Assembly (NCBI RefSeq): GCF_022603395.1
Contig: NZ_JAIBKA010000001.1
Coordinates: forward strand, 310,001-374,000
DNA length: 64,000 nucleotides
Reading direction: 5' to 3'
From: Desulfoferrobacter suflitae
GTDB taxonomy: Bacteria > Desulfobacterota > Syntrophobacteria > Syntrophobacterales > Syntrophobacteraceae
The notes beneath the pieces were generated by a model, which did not search any database, was not told the DNA's origin, and saw only the letters and a program-made list of their open reading frames with translations. A program made the translations under genes and the position numbers. Positions 1 to 8,512 of this stretch are shown here, piece after piece (position 1 is the first letter of the stretch; each line of letters opens with the position of its first letter).

Positions 1-335
1 TCTCTGCGGGGAATTCCTCTGACCTTAACGGGGCCGAGCGTGACATTCTTGAGGGCCGTCATGTGGGGAAACAGATTGAACTGCTGAAACACCATTCCCG
101 CCTCGGTGCGGATCAAATTGATGTCGGTCTTCCTGTCGTTGATATCATAATCATCCACGATAATTTGACCTGAAGTCAGCTTTTCCAGACGGTTGATGCA
201 GCGCAGCAAGGTGCTCTTGCCGGAACCGCTCGGGCCGATGATCACCACCACTTCCCCCGGTTGGACATGGAGATCAATGCCTTTGAGCACCTCGAGCGCG
301 CCAAAACTCTTGTGCAGCCCGCGAATCTTTATCAT
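1..335 (-). CDS. Polar amino-acid ABC transporter ATP-binding protein (partial)
   Basis: This is the N-terminal part (about 111 residues) of a GlnQ/HisP-type ATPase; the rest lies beyond the left edge. Translation starts at ATG 335 (MIKIRGLHKSF) and shows Walker A GPSGSGKST near residue 34 and a Q-loop region FQQFNLFPHMTALKN typical of the PAO amino-acid subfamily. It would hydrolyse ATP on the cytoplasmic face to drive uptake through the permease encoded just upstream, with which it overlaps by one base (TAATG), so the two are probably translationally coupled. Family knowledge points to polar or charged amino acids; the exact substrate cannot be read from this fragment. Confidence 0.93.
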   Translation of the reverse strand, partial: MIKIRGLHKSFGALEVLKGIDLHVQPGEVVVIIGPSGSGKSTLLRCINRLEKLTSGQIIVDDYDINDRKTDINLIRTEAGMVFQQFNLFPHMTALKNVTLGPVKVRGIPRR

Positions 336-1003
336 TACCTGATTTCCAGTCTTCTTTCCAGCATGCGCAAAACCTTGGCTATGGTCATGGTGAGCACCAG
401 ATACATGACGGCTACCGTCAGCCAGACCTCAAAAGCCCGGAAATTGGCGGCTATGATTTCCTGACCGGTTCGGGTCAATTCGCCAACACCGATGACCACC
501 AGCAAAGAAGTGTCCTTCAAGCTGATGATGAACTGGTTGCCCAAGGGCGGGATCATGCGCCGGAATGCCTGCGGCCAAATGATGTAGAGCATGGTTTTGA
601 CATGAGTCAGCCCGATGGAACGGCCAGCCTCCATTTGGCCTCTGTCGATGGACTGAATAGATCCGCGCACAATTTCCGCGATATAAGCACCCGAGTTTAT
701 GGCGATGGCCCCAATGCCTGCCGCCAGCGGCGGTATGCGTGCATTGAGCGCCAACGGCAGGCCAAAATAGAGGAACATCACCTGAACCATGAGCGGCGTA
801 CCGCGAATGCTTTCGATGTAGAATCCGGCCATGCGATAAAAAATGGGATTTCTGGAGGTTCTGGCCAGCCCGGCAACAGCTCCCAGACAAAAACCGATCA
901 CCAAGCCGAAGATAGTGATGAAGATGGTGTATTTGATACCAACCAGCAGTATCGGGATGGACTCCCAAATGACGCTCGCTTTGAAATTAAAGTGGCCGGC
1001 CAT
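335..1003 (-). CDS. Polar amino-acid ABC transporter permease
   Basis: A 222-residue inner-membrane permease of the HisM/GlnP type. It has several hydrophobic helices and the EAA loop region around residues 125-150 (GQMEAGRSIGL, then WPQAFRRMIPPLGNQ), which docks to the ATPase. The ATG at 1003 follows a GGAG Shine-Dalgarno at close spacing. Only one permease is present, so the transporter probably uses a homodimer. The binding-protein gene lies upstream on the same strand after a roughly 200-bp gap. That gap contains a small GCCTG/CAGGC hairpin near 1067-1080, which could let the binding protein be made in excess; this is inference. Confidence 0.93.
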   Translation of the reverse strand: MAGHFNFKASVIWESIPILLVGIKYTIFITIFGLVIGFCLGAVAGLARTSRNPIFYRMAGFYIESIRGTPLMVQVMFLYFGLPLALNARIPPLAAGIGAIAINSGAYIAEIVRGSIQSIDRGQMEAGRSIGLTHVKTMLYIIWPQAFRRMIPPLGNQFIISLKDTSLLVVIGVGELTRTGQEIIAANFRAFEVWLTVAVMYLVLTMTIAKVLRMLERRLEIR

Positions 1004-1206
1004 AACACTCCATTGGTGTAAACCTTCATTGATTTATGGTGCGTCGTTCCTGGTGCGCCAATTCCGCCTGGCGGCAGGCAAATACAACGGCTGGGGGAAA
1101 AGGGGTCAAGGGGTATAATGGATTTCACCGGCCGACGCTGCTGTGCTTGCCGCTCGGGAGACCGTCACCCGCCTGCACCCCCAATTTTTGAACCTTCGCA
1201 TCCTGG

Positions 1207-1947
1207 TTATTTGGGTTCCGTTCCAAACCATTTCTTGTAGATTTGATTATACGTTCCATCTTCCATGAACTTGAGGATGGTGATCGTTACCTTCTCTCTC
1301 AGATCACTCCCCTGCGGAAAAGCGATTCCATAGGACTGTCCCTGATAAAGGGGGCCCACCGTCTTGACCGCTTCTTTACCTTCGGTCTTGATGTAGTAGA
1401 GGATTGCGGGCGAATCAAAGAGGACCGCATCGGCCCCGCCCCCACGCAATTCCATGTAGGCTCCGTCAATGTTGGGGAAAAGCTTGACCTCTTTGGTCTT
1501 GAGCCCCTTGGCAAAATCGGCGCTGGTGGTTCCCAGCTTGGTGGCCACCACTTTGTCCGCAAGATCCTCAACCCCGCTGATGCTCTTGTCGTCCGCCTTG
1601 ACCATCAGGAGAAGTCCTGCATCGTAGTAGGGATAAGCAAAATCGACCACCTCTTCGCGTTTTGACTTGATGGTCATGCCGGCGATGGCCAAGTCGATGT
1701 TTCCCGTCTGCAGGGCGGGAATGAGGCCGTTGAAATCCATCGGTTGCAGCTTGTATTCGAGGCCTAGATCTTTGGCAATGGCATCCCACAGATCGATGTC
1801 AAAGCCAACATATTTGTCGCCCTCCTTGAATTCGAAAGGCATGAAATTGGTGTCGCAGCCCACTACCAAGGTCTTGGCATGGACACCAACAACGCAAAAG
1901 ATGGAAACAAAAAACACAGCAACAAACAATCCGGCCAACTTCTTCAT
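1207..1947 (-). CDS. Periplasmic amino-acid-binding protein (SBP family 3)
   Basis: A 246-residue solute-binding protein with a classical signal peptide (MKKLAG, hydrophobic core, cleavage near VHA). The family-3 signature is [20 protein letters not shown], followed by [22 protein letters not shown] 1947 is chosen because GAAGGAGGG lies just upstream and the signal peptide begins there; an in-frame start 45 bp upstream would add a non-signal extension. It delivers an amino acid in the periplasm to the permease and ATPase genes downstream. The neighbouring aminomutase and GntR regulator suggest an amino acid is being imported for conversion, but the ligand is not determined. Confidence 0.94.
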   Translation of the reverse strand: MKKLAGLFVAVFFVSIFCVVGVHAKTLVVGCDTNFMPFEFKEGDKYVGFDIDLWDAIAKDLGLEYKLQPMDFNGLIPALQTGNIDLAIAGMTIKSKREEVVDFAYPYYDAGLLLMVKADDKSISGVEDLADKVVATKLGTTSADFAKGLKTKEVKLFPNIDGAYMELRGGGADAVLFDSPAILYYIKTEGKEAVKTVGPLYQGQSYGIAFPQGSDLREKVTITILKFMEDGTYNQIYKKWFGTEPK

Positions 1948-2011
1948 GGTACCCTCCTTCTTCTGTTGGTTTGCACTTGCCACCAGCCGCACAACTCACG
2001 CGCCCCGAAAC

Positions 2012-3085
2012 CTATTCGGGAATATTGGGAAGCGTGGTGAGCTGTCCTTTGTAATTCCTCAAAACATACTCTCCGGCATTTTTTTCAACAATGTAATAAT
2101 CCGGCATCAGTGGGATCTTGCCGATGTTTGTGGCGATCACATACATGGGTTGCGCCAGCCCGGTCGTATGTCCTCTCAGGCCGTCGCGGATGAGCTGCGC
2201 CCCTTTTTCCACCGGGGTGCGGAAATGGTCGATCCCGGGGGCCGGTTCACAATAAAAAACATAATAGGGACGGATTCGCACGGACAAGAGTTTTTTGTGC
2301 AGGGTTTGGAAGGATTCCATATCGTCGTTGATCCCTTTCAGGAGCACCGCCTGATTGCCGACGTTTACCCCGCAGCGCAACAGGCGGTAGACGGCCTGGG
2401 CAGTCTTTTCAGTGATTTCCCTGGCATGATTGCACTGGGTGTTGACCCAGACGGGCACCCGATGAAACCCCTCCAGGACTTTCATCAGCCCCGGGGTAAT
2501 GCGCTGCGGCAACACGATAGGGGTACGGGTGCCGAACCGGATCATTTGAAGATGTGGAATCTCGCGCAACTTGCGAATCAGATATTCAATTTTGTCGTCC
2601 GAGAGGATAAAGGGATCGCCACCGGTAATGAGCACATCGCGTATCTCCACATGCTCCCGAATCCATTGCAAACCCTCATCCACATCGAAGCGCAGAGTGA
2701 GCTCCCGATCCACTACCAGTTCCTTGCGAAAGCAGTGCCGGCAGTAGTTGGCGCACATGTCGGTCACGGTGAATGCGACACGATCCTCGTACTGACGGGC
2801 GATGCTGTCCGGTCTGTTCTCGCCGTTGGCCCGATTCTCCTTGAAGATGAGATAATCTTTTATGCCGTAGCGATTTTCCTTCTCTTTAAAGGACGGGATC
2901 ACTTGCCTGCGGATGGGGCAGGCGGGATCGTCCGGGTCCATCAGGGATGCAAAATAGGGCGTTGTCCCCCACTTGGTTTGAAGGCTTTCAATGGCTTGCC
3001 TTTCCCGCTCCGTAACATGGATGACTTTTTCCAATCTATCCAATGTATTGATGCTGTTTTGCAGCTGTTCGATCCACTCTTCCAT
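2012..3085 (-). CDS. KamA-family radical SAM aminomutase (substrate uncertain)
   Basis: A 357-residue member of the lysine 2,3-aminomutase family (radical SAM plus PLP, moves an alpha-amino group to the beta position). Residues C111, C115 and C118 form the CxxxCxxC [4Fe-4S]/SAM site and GGDPF follows near 155. PLP-lysine K323 sits in IGKIPLMPDY, and R120 matches the carboxylate-binding Arg of the Clostridium enzyme. The two Asp that bind the lysine epsilon-amine there (D293, D330) align with E280 and A318, so lysine may not be the substrate. The C-terminal zinc-binding Cys cluster is absent; the protein ends soon after the VLRNYKG segment. ATG 3085 follows GGGAGA; a longer in-frame start at 3235 lacks such support. 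An EF-P lysylation (EpmB-like) role is the main alternative. Confidence 0.85.
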   Translation of the reverse strand: MEEWIEQLQNSINTLDRLEKVIHVTERERQAIESLQTKWGTTPYFASLMDPDDPACPIRRQVIPSFKEKENRYGIKDYLIFKENRANGENRPDSIARQYEDRVAFTVTDMCANYCRHCFRKELVVDRELTLRFDVDEGLQWIREHVEIRDVLITGGDPFILSDDKIEYLIRKLREIPHLQMIRFGTRTPIVLPQRITPGLMKVLEGFHRVPVWVNTQCNHAREITEKTAQAVYRLLRCGVNVGNQAVLLKGINDDMESFQTLHKKLLSVRIRPYYVFYCEPAPGIDHFRTPVEKGAQLIRDGLRGHTTGLAQPMYVIATNIGKIPLMPDYYIVEKNAGEYVLRNYKGQLTTLPNIPE

Positions 3086-3200
3086 CGATCTTTCTCCCTG
3101 AAAAAACGTCTCAATCGGACTGCTGAATTTCACCCGTAAGCGTTTACTCCAGCCTCCAGAATTATCTTTTGGGTTAGGTCGGGATTGCCCTCTTCCTTGT

Positions 3201-3872
3201 TCAGCCGGAACTCGCCGGCAATACGTCGGAACCAAACATGGTCATCATTTTTCCCGTCACCAGGTAATGGTTGCGGATGCACTGCTCTATGCCCTGGGGA
3301 TCGCCGCCGCGCAATTGATCCACGATCACCTGGTGGCGTTGTCGCACCTGTTCGGGCTCGTAGACTTTTGTCCAGTGTTTGCAGAAAATGAGGTGCAAGA
3401 GCAGCGTGAGGTTCTTGGCAAAGGCTATCAGTTGTGCATTTTGGCATTTGCTGAAAATGATTTCGTGGAACTGGTTATCGATGTTGGCCAGCTGGTAATG
3501 CTGCTTTTGCCGGGCCGCTTCATACATTTTGGTGACCAGTTTCTCCAACTTGGCCAAGTCGCTCTCCTCGAAGCTCTGTACGGCGTAACTGGCAGCGAAG
3601 CCTTCCAGCAGCCCGCGGGTGACATAGGCATCGTAGATCTGCCGCGCCGACAGGGACGCGATGAAATTGCCCACTTGCGGCCGGTATTCCACCAGGCCGT
3701 TTTGAGCCAACTGCCGCAGTGCTTCACGAATGGGTGCGCGGCTGATCTTGAGCTGTTCCGCCAGCCAGGTCTCGGAGATGCGCTCGCCGGGATTGAGCCT
3801 GCCTTTCAAGATGGTGTCATAAATGAAGGCAATCACTTGATCTTTATAGGTGCTTTTGGTGAACTTGGCCAT
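3201..3872 (-). CDS. GntR-family transcriptional regulator, FCD domain
   Basis: A 223-residue regulator. An N-terminal winged helix-turn-helix spans about residues 10-75 (GERISETWLAEQLKIS, then APIREALRQLAQNGLV), followed by an all-helical FCD effector domain. Probable metal or ligand residues of that domain are visible: DNQFH near residue 140, RQRH near 185 and NHY near 208. ATG 3872 is preceded by GGGAGAGG at 3-5 nt; a TTG 12 bp upstream is less likely. FCD regulators usually sense small carboxylates or amino acids. Being immediately upstream of the KamA-like gene on the same strand, it probably controls that gene and perhaps the transporter. Confidence 0.92.
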   Translation of the reverse strand: MAKFTKSTYKDQVIAFIYDTILKGRLNPGERISETWLAEQLKISRAPIREALRQLAQNGLVEYRPQVGNFIASLSARQIYDAYVTRGLLEGFAASYAVQSFEESDLAKLEKLVTKMYEAARQKQHYQLANIDNQFHEIIFSKCQNAQLIAFAKNLTLLLHLIFCKHWTKVYEPEQVRQRHQVIVDQLRGGDPQGIEQCIRNHYLVTGKMMTMFGSDVLPASSG

Positions 3873-4143
3873 ATCCTCTCCCAAAGTCGAACGTCGATTG
3901 TCGACAATAACTCATGGGTGATCGACTGTAAAGGCAAAAATCGGTCGGACACCTTGCCAGCACAGAGCACGCATACCTTCCCCAGCCCCGCGATCAAACG
4001 CCGGAAGTTTGCTCGAAAGCATCTCACCCGCCACTCAAGGAGCTTTCAATTTTATGCTTTTTATCATATACTTCCCCACAAGATCATAGCCACGCGCCCA
4101 AAACGCCGACAACAAAGGTAACTTGAAAAACAGGAGAACAGCG

Positions 4144-4704
4144 ATGGAAAAAATGCAGGTTCGCGATCTGATGCGGCCCATCGACGAGTTTCCGCGTATC
4201 TCCAATCACGCCACCCTGATGGAGGCAGTGGAAGCTCTGCAGGAGGCCGACAAAGAATTCCAGGCGGGGCGTTCACCCCAGAGAATTCTGCTGGTTTACG
4301 ACGAAGCCGGCCATGTGGTGGGCAAGATATCGCCCATGGATGTCGTGCAGGGACTCGAGCCCAACTACGATAACATTGAAGCCTTGAAGCACATGCCCCG
4401 ATATCATCTTGCCCCGAGTGTGGTCGATTCCATGAAGGAAGAGCTGCTACTATGGCAGAGACCGCTGGCCGAACTTTGCAGCAAAGCCACCGGCGTCAAG
4501 ATCGGAAACTTCATTAAGTTGCCCACCCCCGACCACATGGTGAACGCCAACGACAGGATGGACAAGGCCTTTCATTGGTTCGTGGTAGGACGTCACGATT
4601 CCCTGTTTGTCAAAGAAGGCGAGCGTATTGTTGGAGTCATCCGGTTTTCCGATGTCTATCGTAAAATCACTCAGACCATGCGCGAGTGCCCTGCGCCGCA
4701 ATAG
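4144..4704 (+). CDS. CBS-domain protein
   Basis: A 186-residue cytoplasmic protein made of two CBS motifs. The first (MQVRDLMRPIDEFPRIS, then ILLVYDEAGHVVGKISPMDVV) and second (HMVNANDRMDKAF, then SLFVKEGERIVGVIRFSDVY) together would form one Bateman module that binds adenine nucleotides. No catalytic domain is attached. ATG 4144 follows CAGGAG at 8 nt; an in-frame TTG at 4123 is less convincing. It lies 130 bp upstream of sodB on the same strand and may be co-transcribed. Its regulatory partner is unknown. Confidence 0.88.
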   Translation: MEKMQVRDLMRPIDEFPRISNHATLMEAVEALQEADKEFQAGRSPQRILLVYDEAGHVVGKISPMDVVQGLEPNYDNIEALKHMPRYHLAPSVVDSMKEELLLWQRPLAELCSKATGVKIGNFIKLPTPDHMVNANDRMDKAFHWFVVGRHDSLFVKEGERIVGVIRFSDVYRKITQTMRECPAPQ

Positions 4705-4834
4705 CATGCGCACAGGGGCTGCTTACATCGCCAGCGAGGCTCGTGCGCGATTGCGTTGCGAAGAAAACTTTATCCGCGCGCACTTTGAAAAACCATCAAC
4801 GGCCCAAACCCATAATCGCGGAAGGAGAGACAAC

Positions 4835-5428
4835 ATGGCTTTTTCATTGCCCGAACTTCCTTACAAGAAAGATGCCCTGGCGCCCCATATCAGTTCGAAA
4901 ACCTTGGATTTCCACTATGACAAACACCATCAGGCGTATCTCACGAATCTCAACAAACTGCTGGAAGGAACCGCTCTGGCGAGCGAAACCCTTGAGAGCG
5001 TCATCCACAAATCGGCTGGGAAAGCAGACATGATTGGAATTTTCAACAATGCGGCACAAGTCTGGAATCACACCTTTTACTGGCATTCCATCAAGCCGGG
5101 AGGCGGCGGCAAGCCGGCAGGGGCCATAGCTGAGAAGCTGCAGGCCGATTTCGGAGGCTACGATGAATTCGTGCAGAAATTCAAGAATGCCGGCCTCACC
5201 CAGTTTGGCAGCGGATGGGCATGGCTGGTTATGAAAGACCACAAACTTGCAATCACCAAAACAGGCAACGCCGACACTCCCATGGTTCACGGCATGACGC
5301 CGTTGCTCACGGTAGACGTTTGGGAGCATGCCTATTATCTCGATTATCAGAACCGCCGCGGCGACTATCTGGACGCTTTCGTTGCGCACCTGATCAATTG
5401 GGATTTTGTCAATTCAAACCTTGCCTGA
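4835..5428 (+). CDS. sodB: Superoxide dismutase (Fe type)
   Basis: A 197-residue cytoplasmic Fe/Mn-family superoxide dismutase. The metal ligands are visible: His in FHYDKHHQAY, His in NHTFYWHS, and Asp and His in VDVWEHAYYLDYQN. The segment NNAAQVWNHTFYW with the early Gln is characteristic of iron-dependent enzymes such as E. coli SodB. ATG 4835 is preceded by GGAAGGAGAG. An open frame continues about 75 codons upstream but reads through the end of the CBS gene and looks non-coding. It detoxifies superoxide on oxygen exposure, a common trait of anaerobes with hydrogenases. The convergent GH65 gene ends 64 bp away. Confidence 0.97.
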   Translation: MAFSLPELPYKKDALAPHISSKTLDFHYDKHHQAYLTNLNKLLEGTALASETLESVIHKSAGKADMIGIFNNAAQVWNHTFYWHSIKPGGGGKPAGAIAEKLQADFGGYDEFVQKFKNAGLTQFGSGWAWLVMKDHKLAITKTGNADTPMVHGMTPLLTVDVWEHAYYLDYQNRRGDYLDAFVAHLINWDFVNSNLA

Positions 5429-5492
5429 ACAGGCAAGACGGCGGGTTCGCTTTTTTCATCTCTCTTCGATGTTTGGGCTCCACTTGCTCGAA

Positions 5493-7904
5493 TTATGGGT
5501 GCGACACGGCCCCGACCAGGTCAAATGTCAGGGTGTCTCCCGGCTCGAGCTGGTAGATTTGGTTTTGAAACGAGATCTTGGTCGCCTGTAGTTCGCACTG
5601 GTCACAAGCAATGGACAACAGCTCCGAGGTTGCGGAGAGCTCAAACCAGCTGCCGCGGTATTTGATTCTCATGGAAAGCCTGGGCAAGTTTTCAGGAATG
5701 CTCGGGTTGACAAAGAGAATGTCGTCGTGGAACTCCAACCCGGTGTAGCAGCGCTGGAGAATGTCTACGGTTCCCGCCATGGCGCCGAGATGGATGCCTT
5801 CATGGGTGGTACCCCCCTGGACATCCGAGATATCGCTCTCCAGGCCTCGGCAGAAAAGCGTGAGCGAGCGCCGCCGATCGGAGCGGGCCAGGACCCAGGA
5901 ATGGACAATGTTACTCAAGGTGGAACCGTGGGAGCTCCGCTTCCCGTAGTATTCGATGTTGGCCGGTATGCTGGCGGGCTCAAAGGCATATCCCATACAG
6001 TCGAAGAGCTGTTCCAACTCCTCGGCCGAGAAGAGGTAAAAGAGCATGAGCACGTCGGCCTGCTTTGAAACTTTATAGCGGTTGGGAGTATCCCCCTCCG
6101 CTTCGAGGATGCGGTCCAGGCGCTGTATATTGCCGTATTTTTCCCGGTATTCCTCCCAGTCGAATTCCAGGAGCCGGTCGTACCCTTCAAACTGGCTGAT
6201 GATATTATCTTCATGGAACACCACGCGCATCTTTCGGGTGATGTCCTGCCAGCGATCCAGTTCGACTTGTCCCAGACCCAGCATCTCCAGCAAATCATTC
6301 CTTCTTTTGGGGGCGAGCGTCTCAATGGCTTTGCGGGCCGTGCGCAGCACATAGACGGTCATGACATTGGTATAGGCATTGTTGTCGAGGCCGGGCTGCT
6401 CCGCATCCGGATAGCGGTCGTGATATTCGTCGGGCCCCATGACGCCGAGGATTTCGTAGCGGTCCAGTTCATTGTTATAGGTGGTGATGCCGGCCAATAG
6501 ACGGGCAATTTCCACAATCATCTCCGCGCCGTAGGTGGAAAGAAACTCGCGGTCTTCGGTTGTTTTGAAATAGTGCCAGACATTGTAGGCGATGGCGGCA
6601 TTGACATGGCGCTGCAAGTGGGTATTGTCCGGCAGCCAGCGGCCCGATTGCGGATTGAGATGGAGCTGCTGAGTTTCCTCGCGCCCGTTGCTGCCGCTCT
6701 GCCAGGGGTAGAGTGCGCCCTTGAGCCCTTCCCTCTGGGCCGCCCGGCGCGCCTCACCAAGGCGCCGGTAGCGGTACAGCAAGAGGGACCTCGTGAGCAT
6801 CGGCTGGCGCAGGTTGAGATAAGGAAAGATGAAGAGCTCATCCCAGAAGATGTGTCCGCGGTACGCCTCGCCGTGCCAACCCCGGGCAGGGACCCCTACA
6901 TCGAGGTCGATGGAGTTTCTCGAAACTGTCTGGAGCAGATGAAAGATATGCAGACGCAGGATCATCTGCGAACGGCCGCTGTTCTCAAGGGCAATGTCGC
7001 ATCGCTTCCACAAATGGTCCCACTGCAGCAGGTGACTTTCCAAAAGCTCGGCAAAATTTCCGGCATGACCGACGGCCTCCGCCGCATCCAGGGCCGGTTC
7101 GGAAATGGCAAAATCCCTGGAGGTGAAAAACGCCACAATTTTTTCGATACGCACGGGGTGCTTTTCCACTCCCTCCACACAAAACTGTTGCCCGACATAG
7201 CCGGGCCGCTCGACAAGCTTCCTGGTCACCTCGATCTGTTCATCTCGAGCATAAACCCGAATCCTGGCGGCTTCGGCCACGCGCAGATGAGACTGGTTGG
7301 TCTCGGCCAGCAGAAAAATCGATTCGTCGTCCACCGCCCCGCTTTGGACGGGCTCGAGGTGCTTGCTGTTCAGCTTCTTATAGCGCTCGACCCCAGCGTT
7401 GACCACGGTCCCGTCAAGACCCGAAAAAACCTCGATCGATCCGCACCAGTTTTCCGGGATAATGATGGTTTCAAGTGCTGCCAGGTGCATCTGCTCCATG
7501 TGTACGAAGCGCCTTTGCATCAAACGGGTCTCCCGTCCCTGAGGGTCTCTGAAGTGGACCGTCCTGGAAAGCAGCCCCTGCTTCAAATTGAGCTCCTGGC
7601 GATAAGCAAGGATCTCGACCCGCTGAAGATCGAACCACTGGCCCCCTTCGGGACGGAACGAGGTTACCAGCCAGTTGGGCATGTTCACCAGGTCTTCGTT
7701 TTCGACGATGTGTCCTGCAATCTCAGTTTTCAGCCGGTTGTAACCGCCGGCCAGATAGGTGCCCGGGTAATGCACCTCGTCCGCCGTGGATTCGGGTGCC
7801 GCGCCGCGCGTGGCGAAATAGCCGTTTCCCAGGGTGCACAGGGCTTCACGCAGGCTCTCTGTCGATGGTTCAAATTCTTCATAAACTAGAGTCCATGGAT
7901 TCAT
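5493..7904 (-). CDS. Glycoside hydrolase family 65 disaccharide phosphorylase
   Basis: An 803-residue GH65 protein. The N-terminal beta-sandwich starts with TLGNGYFATRG, the central alpha/alpha-barrel carries the general acid Glu at about residue 493 (GVMGPDEYHD), and the phosphate-binding region RSSHGSTLSNIVHSW is near 660. GH65 enzymes reversibly phosphorolyse maltose, trehalose, kojibiose or nigerose to beta-glucose 1-phosphate plus glucose; which disaccharide is used cannot be decided by eye. The beta-phosphoglucomutase that usually accompanies such enzymes is neither fused nor adjacent here. glgC is the only other evident storage-sugar gene in the window. Confidence 0.93.
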   Translation of the reverse strand: MNPWTLVYEEFEPSTESLREALCTLGNGYFATRGAAPESTADEVHYPGTYLAGGYNRLKTEIAGHIVENEDLVNMPNWLVTSFRPEGGQWFDLQRVEILAYRQELNLKQGLLSRTVHFRDPQGRETRLMQRRFVHMEQMHLAALETIIIPENWCGSIEVFSGLDGTVVNAGVERYKKLNSKHLEPVQSGAVDDESIFLLAETNQSHLRVAEAARIRVYARDEQIEVTRKLVERPGYVGQQFCVEGVEKHPVRIEKIVAFFTSRDFAISEPALDAAEAVGHAGNFAELLESHLLQWDHLWKRCDIALENSGRSQMILRLHIFHLLQTVSRNSIDLDVGVPARGWHGEAYRGHIFWDELFIFPYLNLRQPMLTRSLLLYRYRRLGEARRAAQREGLKGALYPWQSGSNGREETQQLHLNPQSGRWLPDNTHLQRHVNAAIAYNVWHYFKTTEDREFLSTYGAEMIVEIARLLAGITTYNNELDRYEILGVMGPDEYHDRYPDAEQPGLDNNAYTNVMTVYVLRTARKAIETLAPKRRNDLLEMLGLGQVELDRWQDITRKMRVVFHEDNIISQFEGYDRLLEFDWEEYREKYGNIQRLDRILEAEGDTPNRYKVSKQADVLMLFYLFSAEELEQLFDCMGYAFEPASIPANIEYYGKRSSHGSTLSNIVHSWVLARSDRRRSLTLFCRGLESDISDVQGGTTHEGIHLGAMAGTVDILQRCYTGLEFHDDILFVNPSIPENLPRLSMRIKYRGSWFELSATSELLSIACDQCELQATKISFQNQIYQLEPGDTLTFDLVGAVSHP

Positions 7905-8159
7905 GACGACCTCCTGCTCGAATGGATCGGTTGGCGAGAAACCGGCGGATCTCGCTGGGGTCTTTCAGGCTCCGGGTTGAAAACGCAAGCGGTGCCTTGC
8001 AAACCGCACCGACCAAGCCCATTGGTTGCTCTTCGTGTCAGGGCTGACGCCCACCGGCGAATGTCACCCAGGTAACGGTGCATCACCGCGCCGCTGGATG
8101 GATACCAGGGTCGCCAATCCCGCACCCCGGTCCAGCATTTCCAGGCGGGACCTTCTTGA
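7905..8159. other. Non-coding stretch
   Basis: This stretch between the GH65 start and the RayT remnant holds no convincing gene, promoter or repeat. Short open frames exist on both strands but lack ribosome-binding sites and look like compositional noise. It may include further eroded flank of the transposase remnant next to it. Confidence 0.4.
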
Positions 8160-8506
8160 ATTTGTCAACCTGTCGTTCGGTACTCCTGGTGATTTTGCTG
8201 ACCGCCGAGGTGGATACGCCCAATGCCCTTGCCGCCGAGGGAACGGATCAAGCCGTCTCCCACCAACTCGGGCCGGCGCCCCATCGCAACGCCATCTTCT
8301 GTCAAATTTGCGGTAATTCCTGATGGCCGTCCTGACGGTTCCACCGAAACTGTGCAGCACGAACTCCCGGTCCCGGCAGTCGTTTTTGATTTTGCCGGTC
8401 ACCACCCCATGCCCGTACCAGGCATTTCTTTGCAGGCCTGCAAGGTCGTCAACAAGCTTGGCACGTAATGGATTCAGGTGGATGTAGCGGACCAATTCCT
8501 GGAAAT
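8160..8506 (-). pseudogene. Decayed REP-associated tyrosine transposase (RayT) fragment
   Basis: On the minus strand the segment begins YFQELVRYIHLNPLRAKLV, followed by WYGHGVVTGKIKND and DREFVLHSFG, the conserved middle of RayT/TnpA_REP Y1 transposases. A frame change near 8320 leads to GRRPELVGDGLIRSLGG, the conserved C-terminal block, and then a stop near 8170. The N-terminal HUH catalytic domain is missing and at least one frameshift separates the parts, so it cannot make a working enzyme. The fragment begins a few bases after the stop codon of the beta-helix gene. RayT proteins are domesticated IS200/IS605-like enzymes tied to REP palindromes. Confidence 0.8.
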
Positions 8507-8512
8507 AGGTTG

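Noticed and set aside
1667-3139. 490-codon plus-strand open frame opposite the KamA-like and binding-protein genes
   Set aside because: Antisense shadow of two well-supported genes; no ribosome-binding site and no recognisable domain.
5429-5492. Possible terminator GCG-GGTT-CGC-TTTTTT after sodB
   Set aside because: The stem is only 3 bp; too weak to call, although the T run is real.
6573-7889. 438-codon plus-strand open frame opposite the GH65 gene
   Set aside because: Shadow of a gene with clear GH65 motifs; no start site support.
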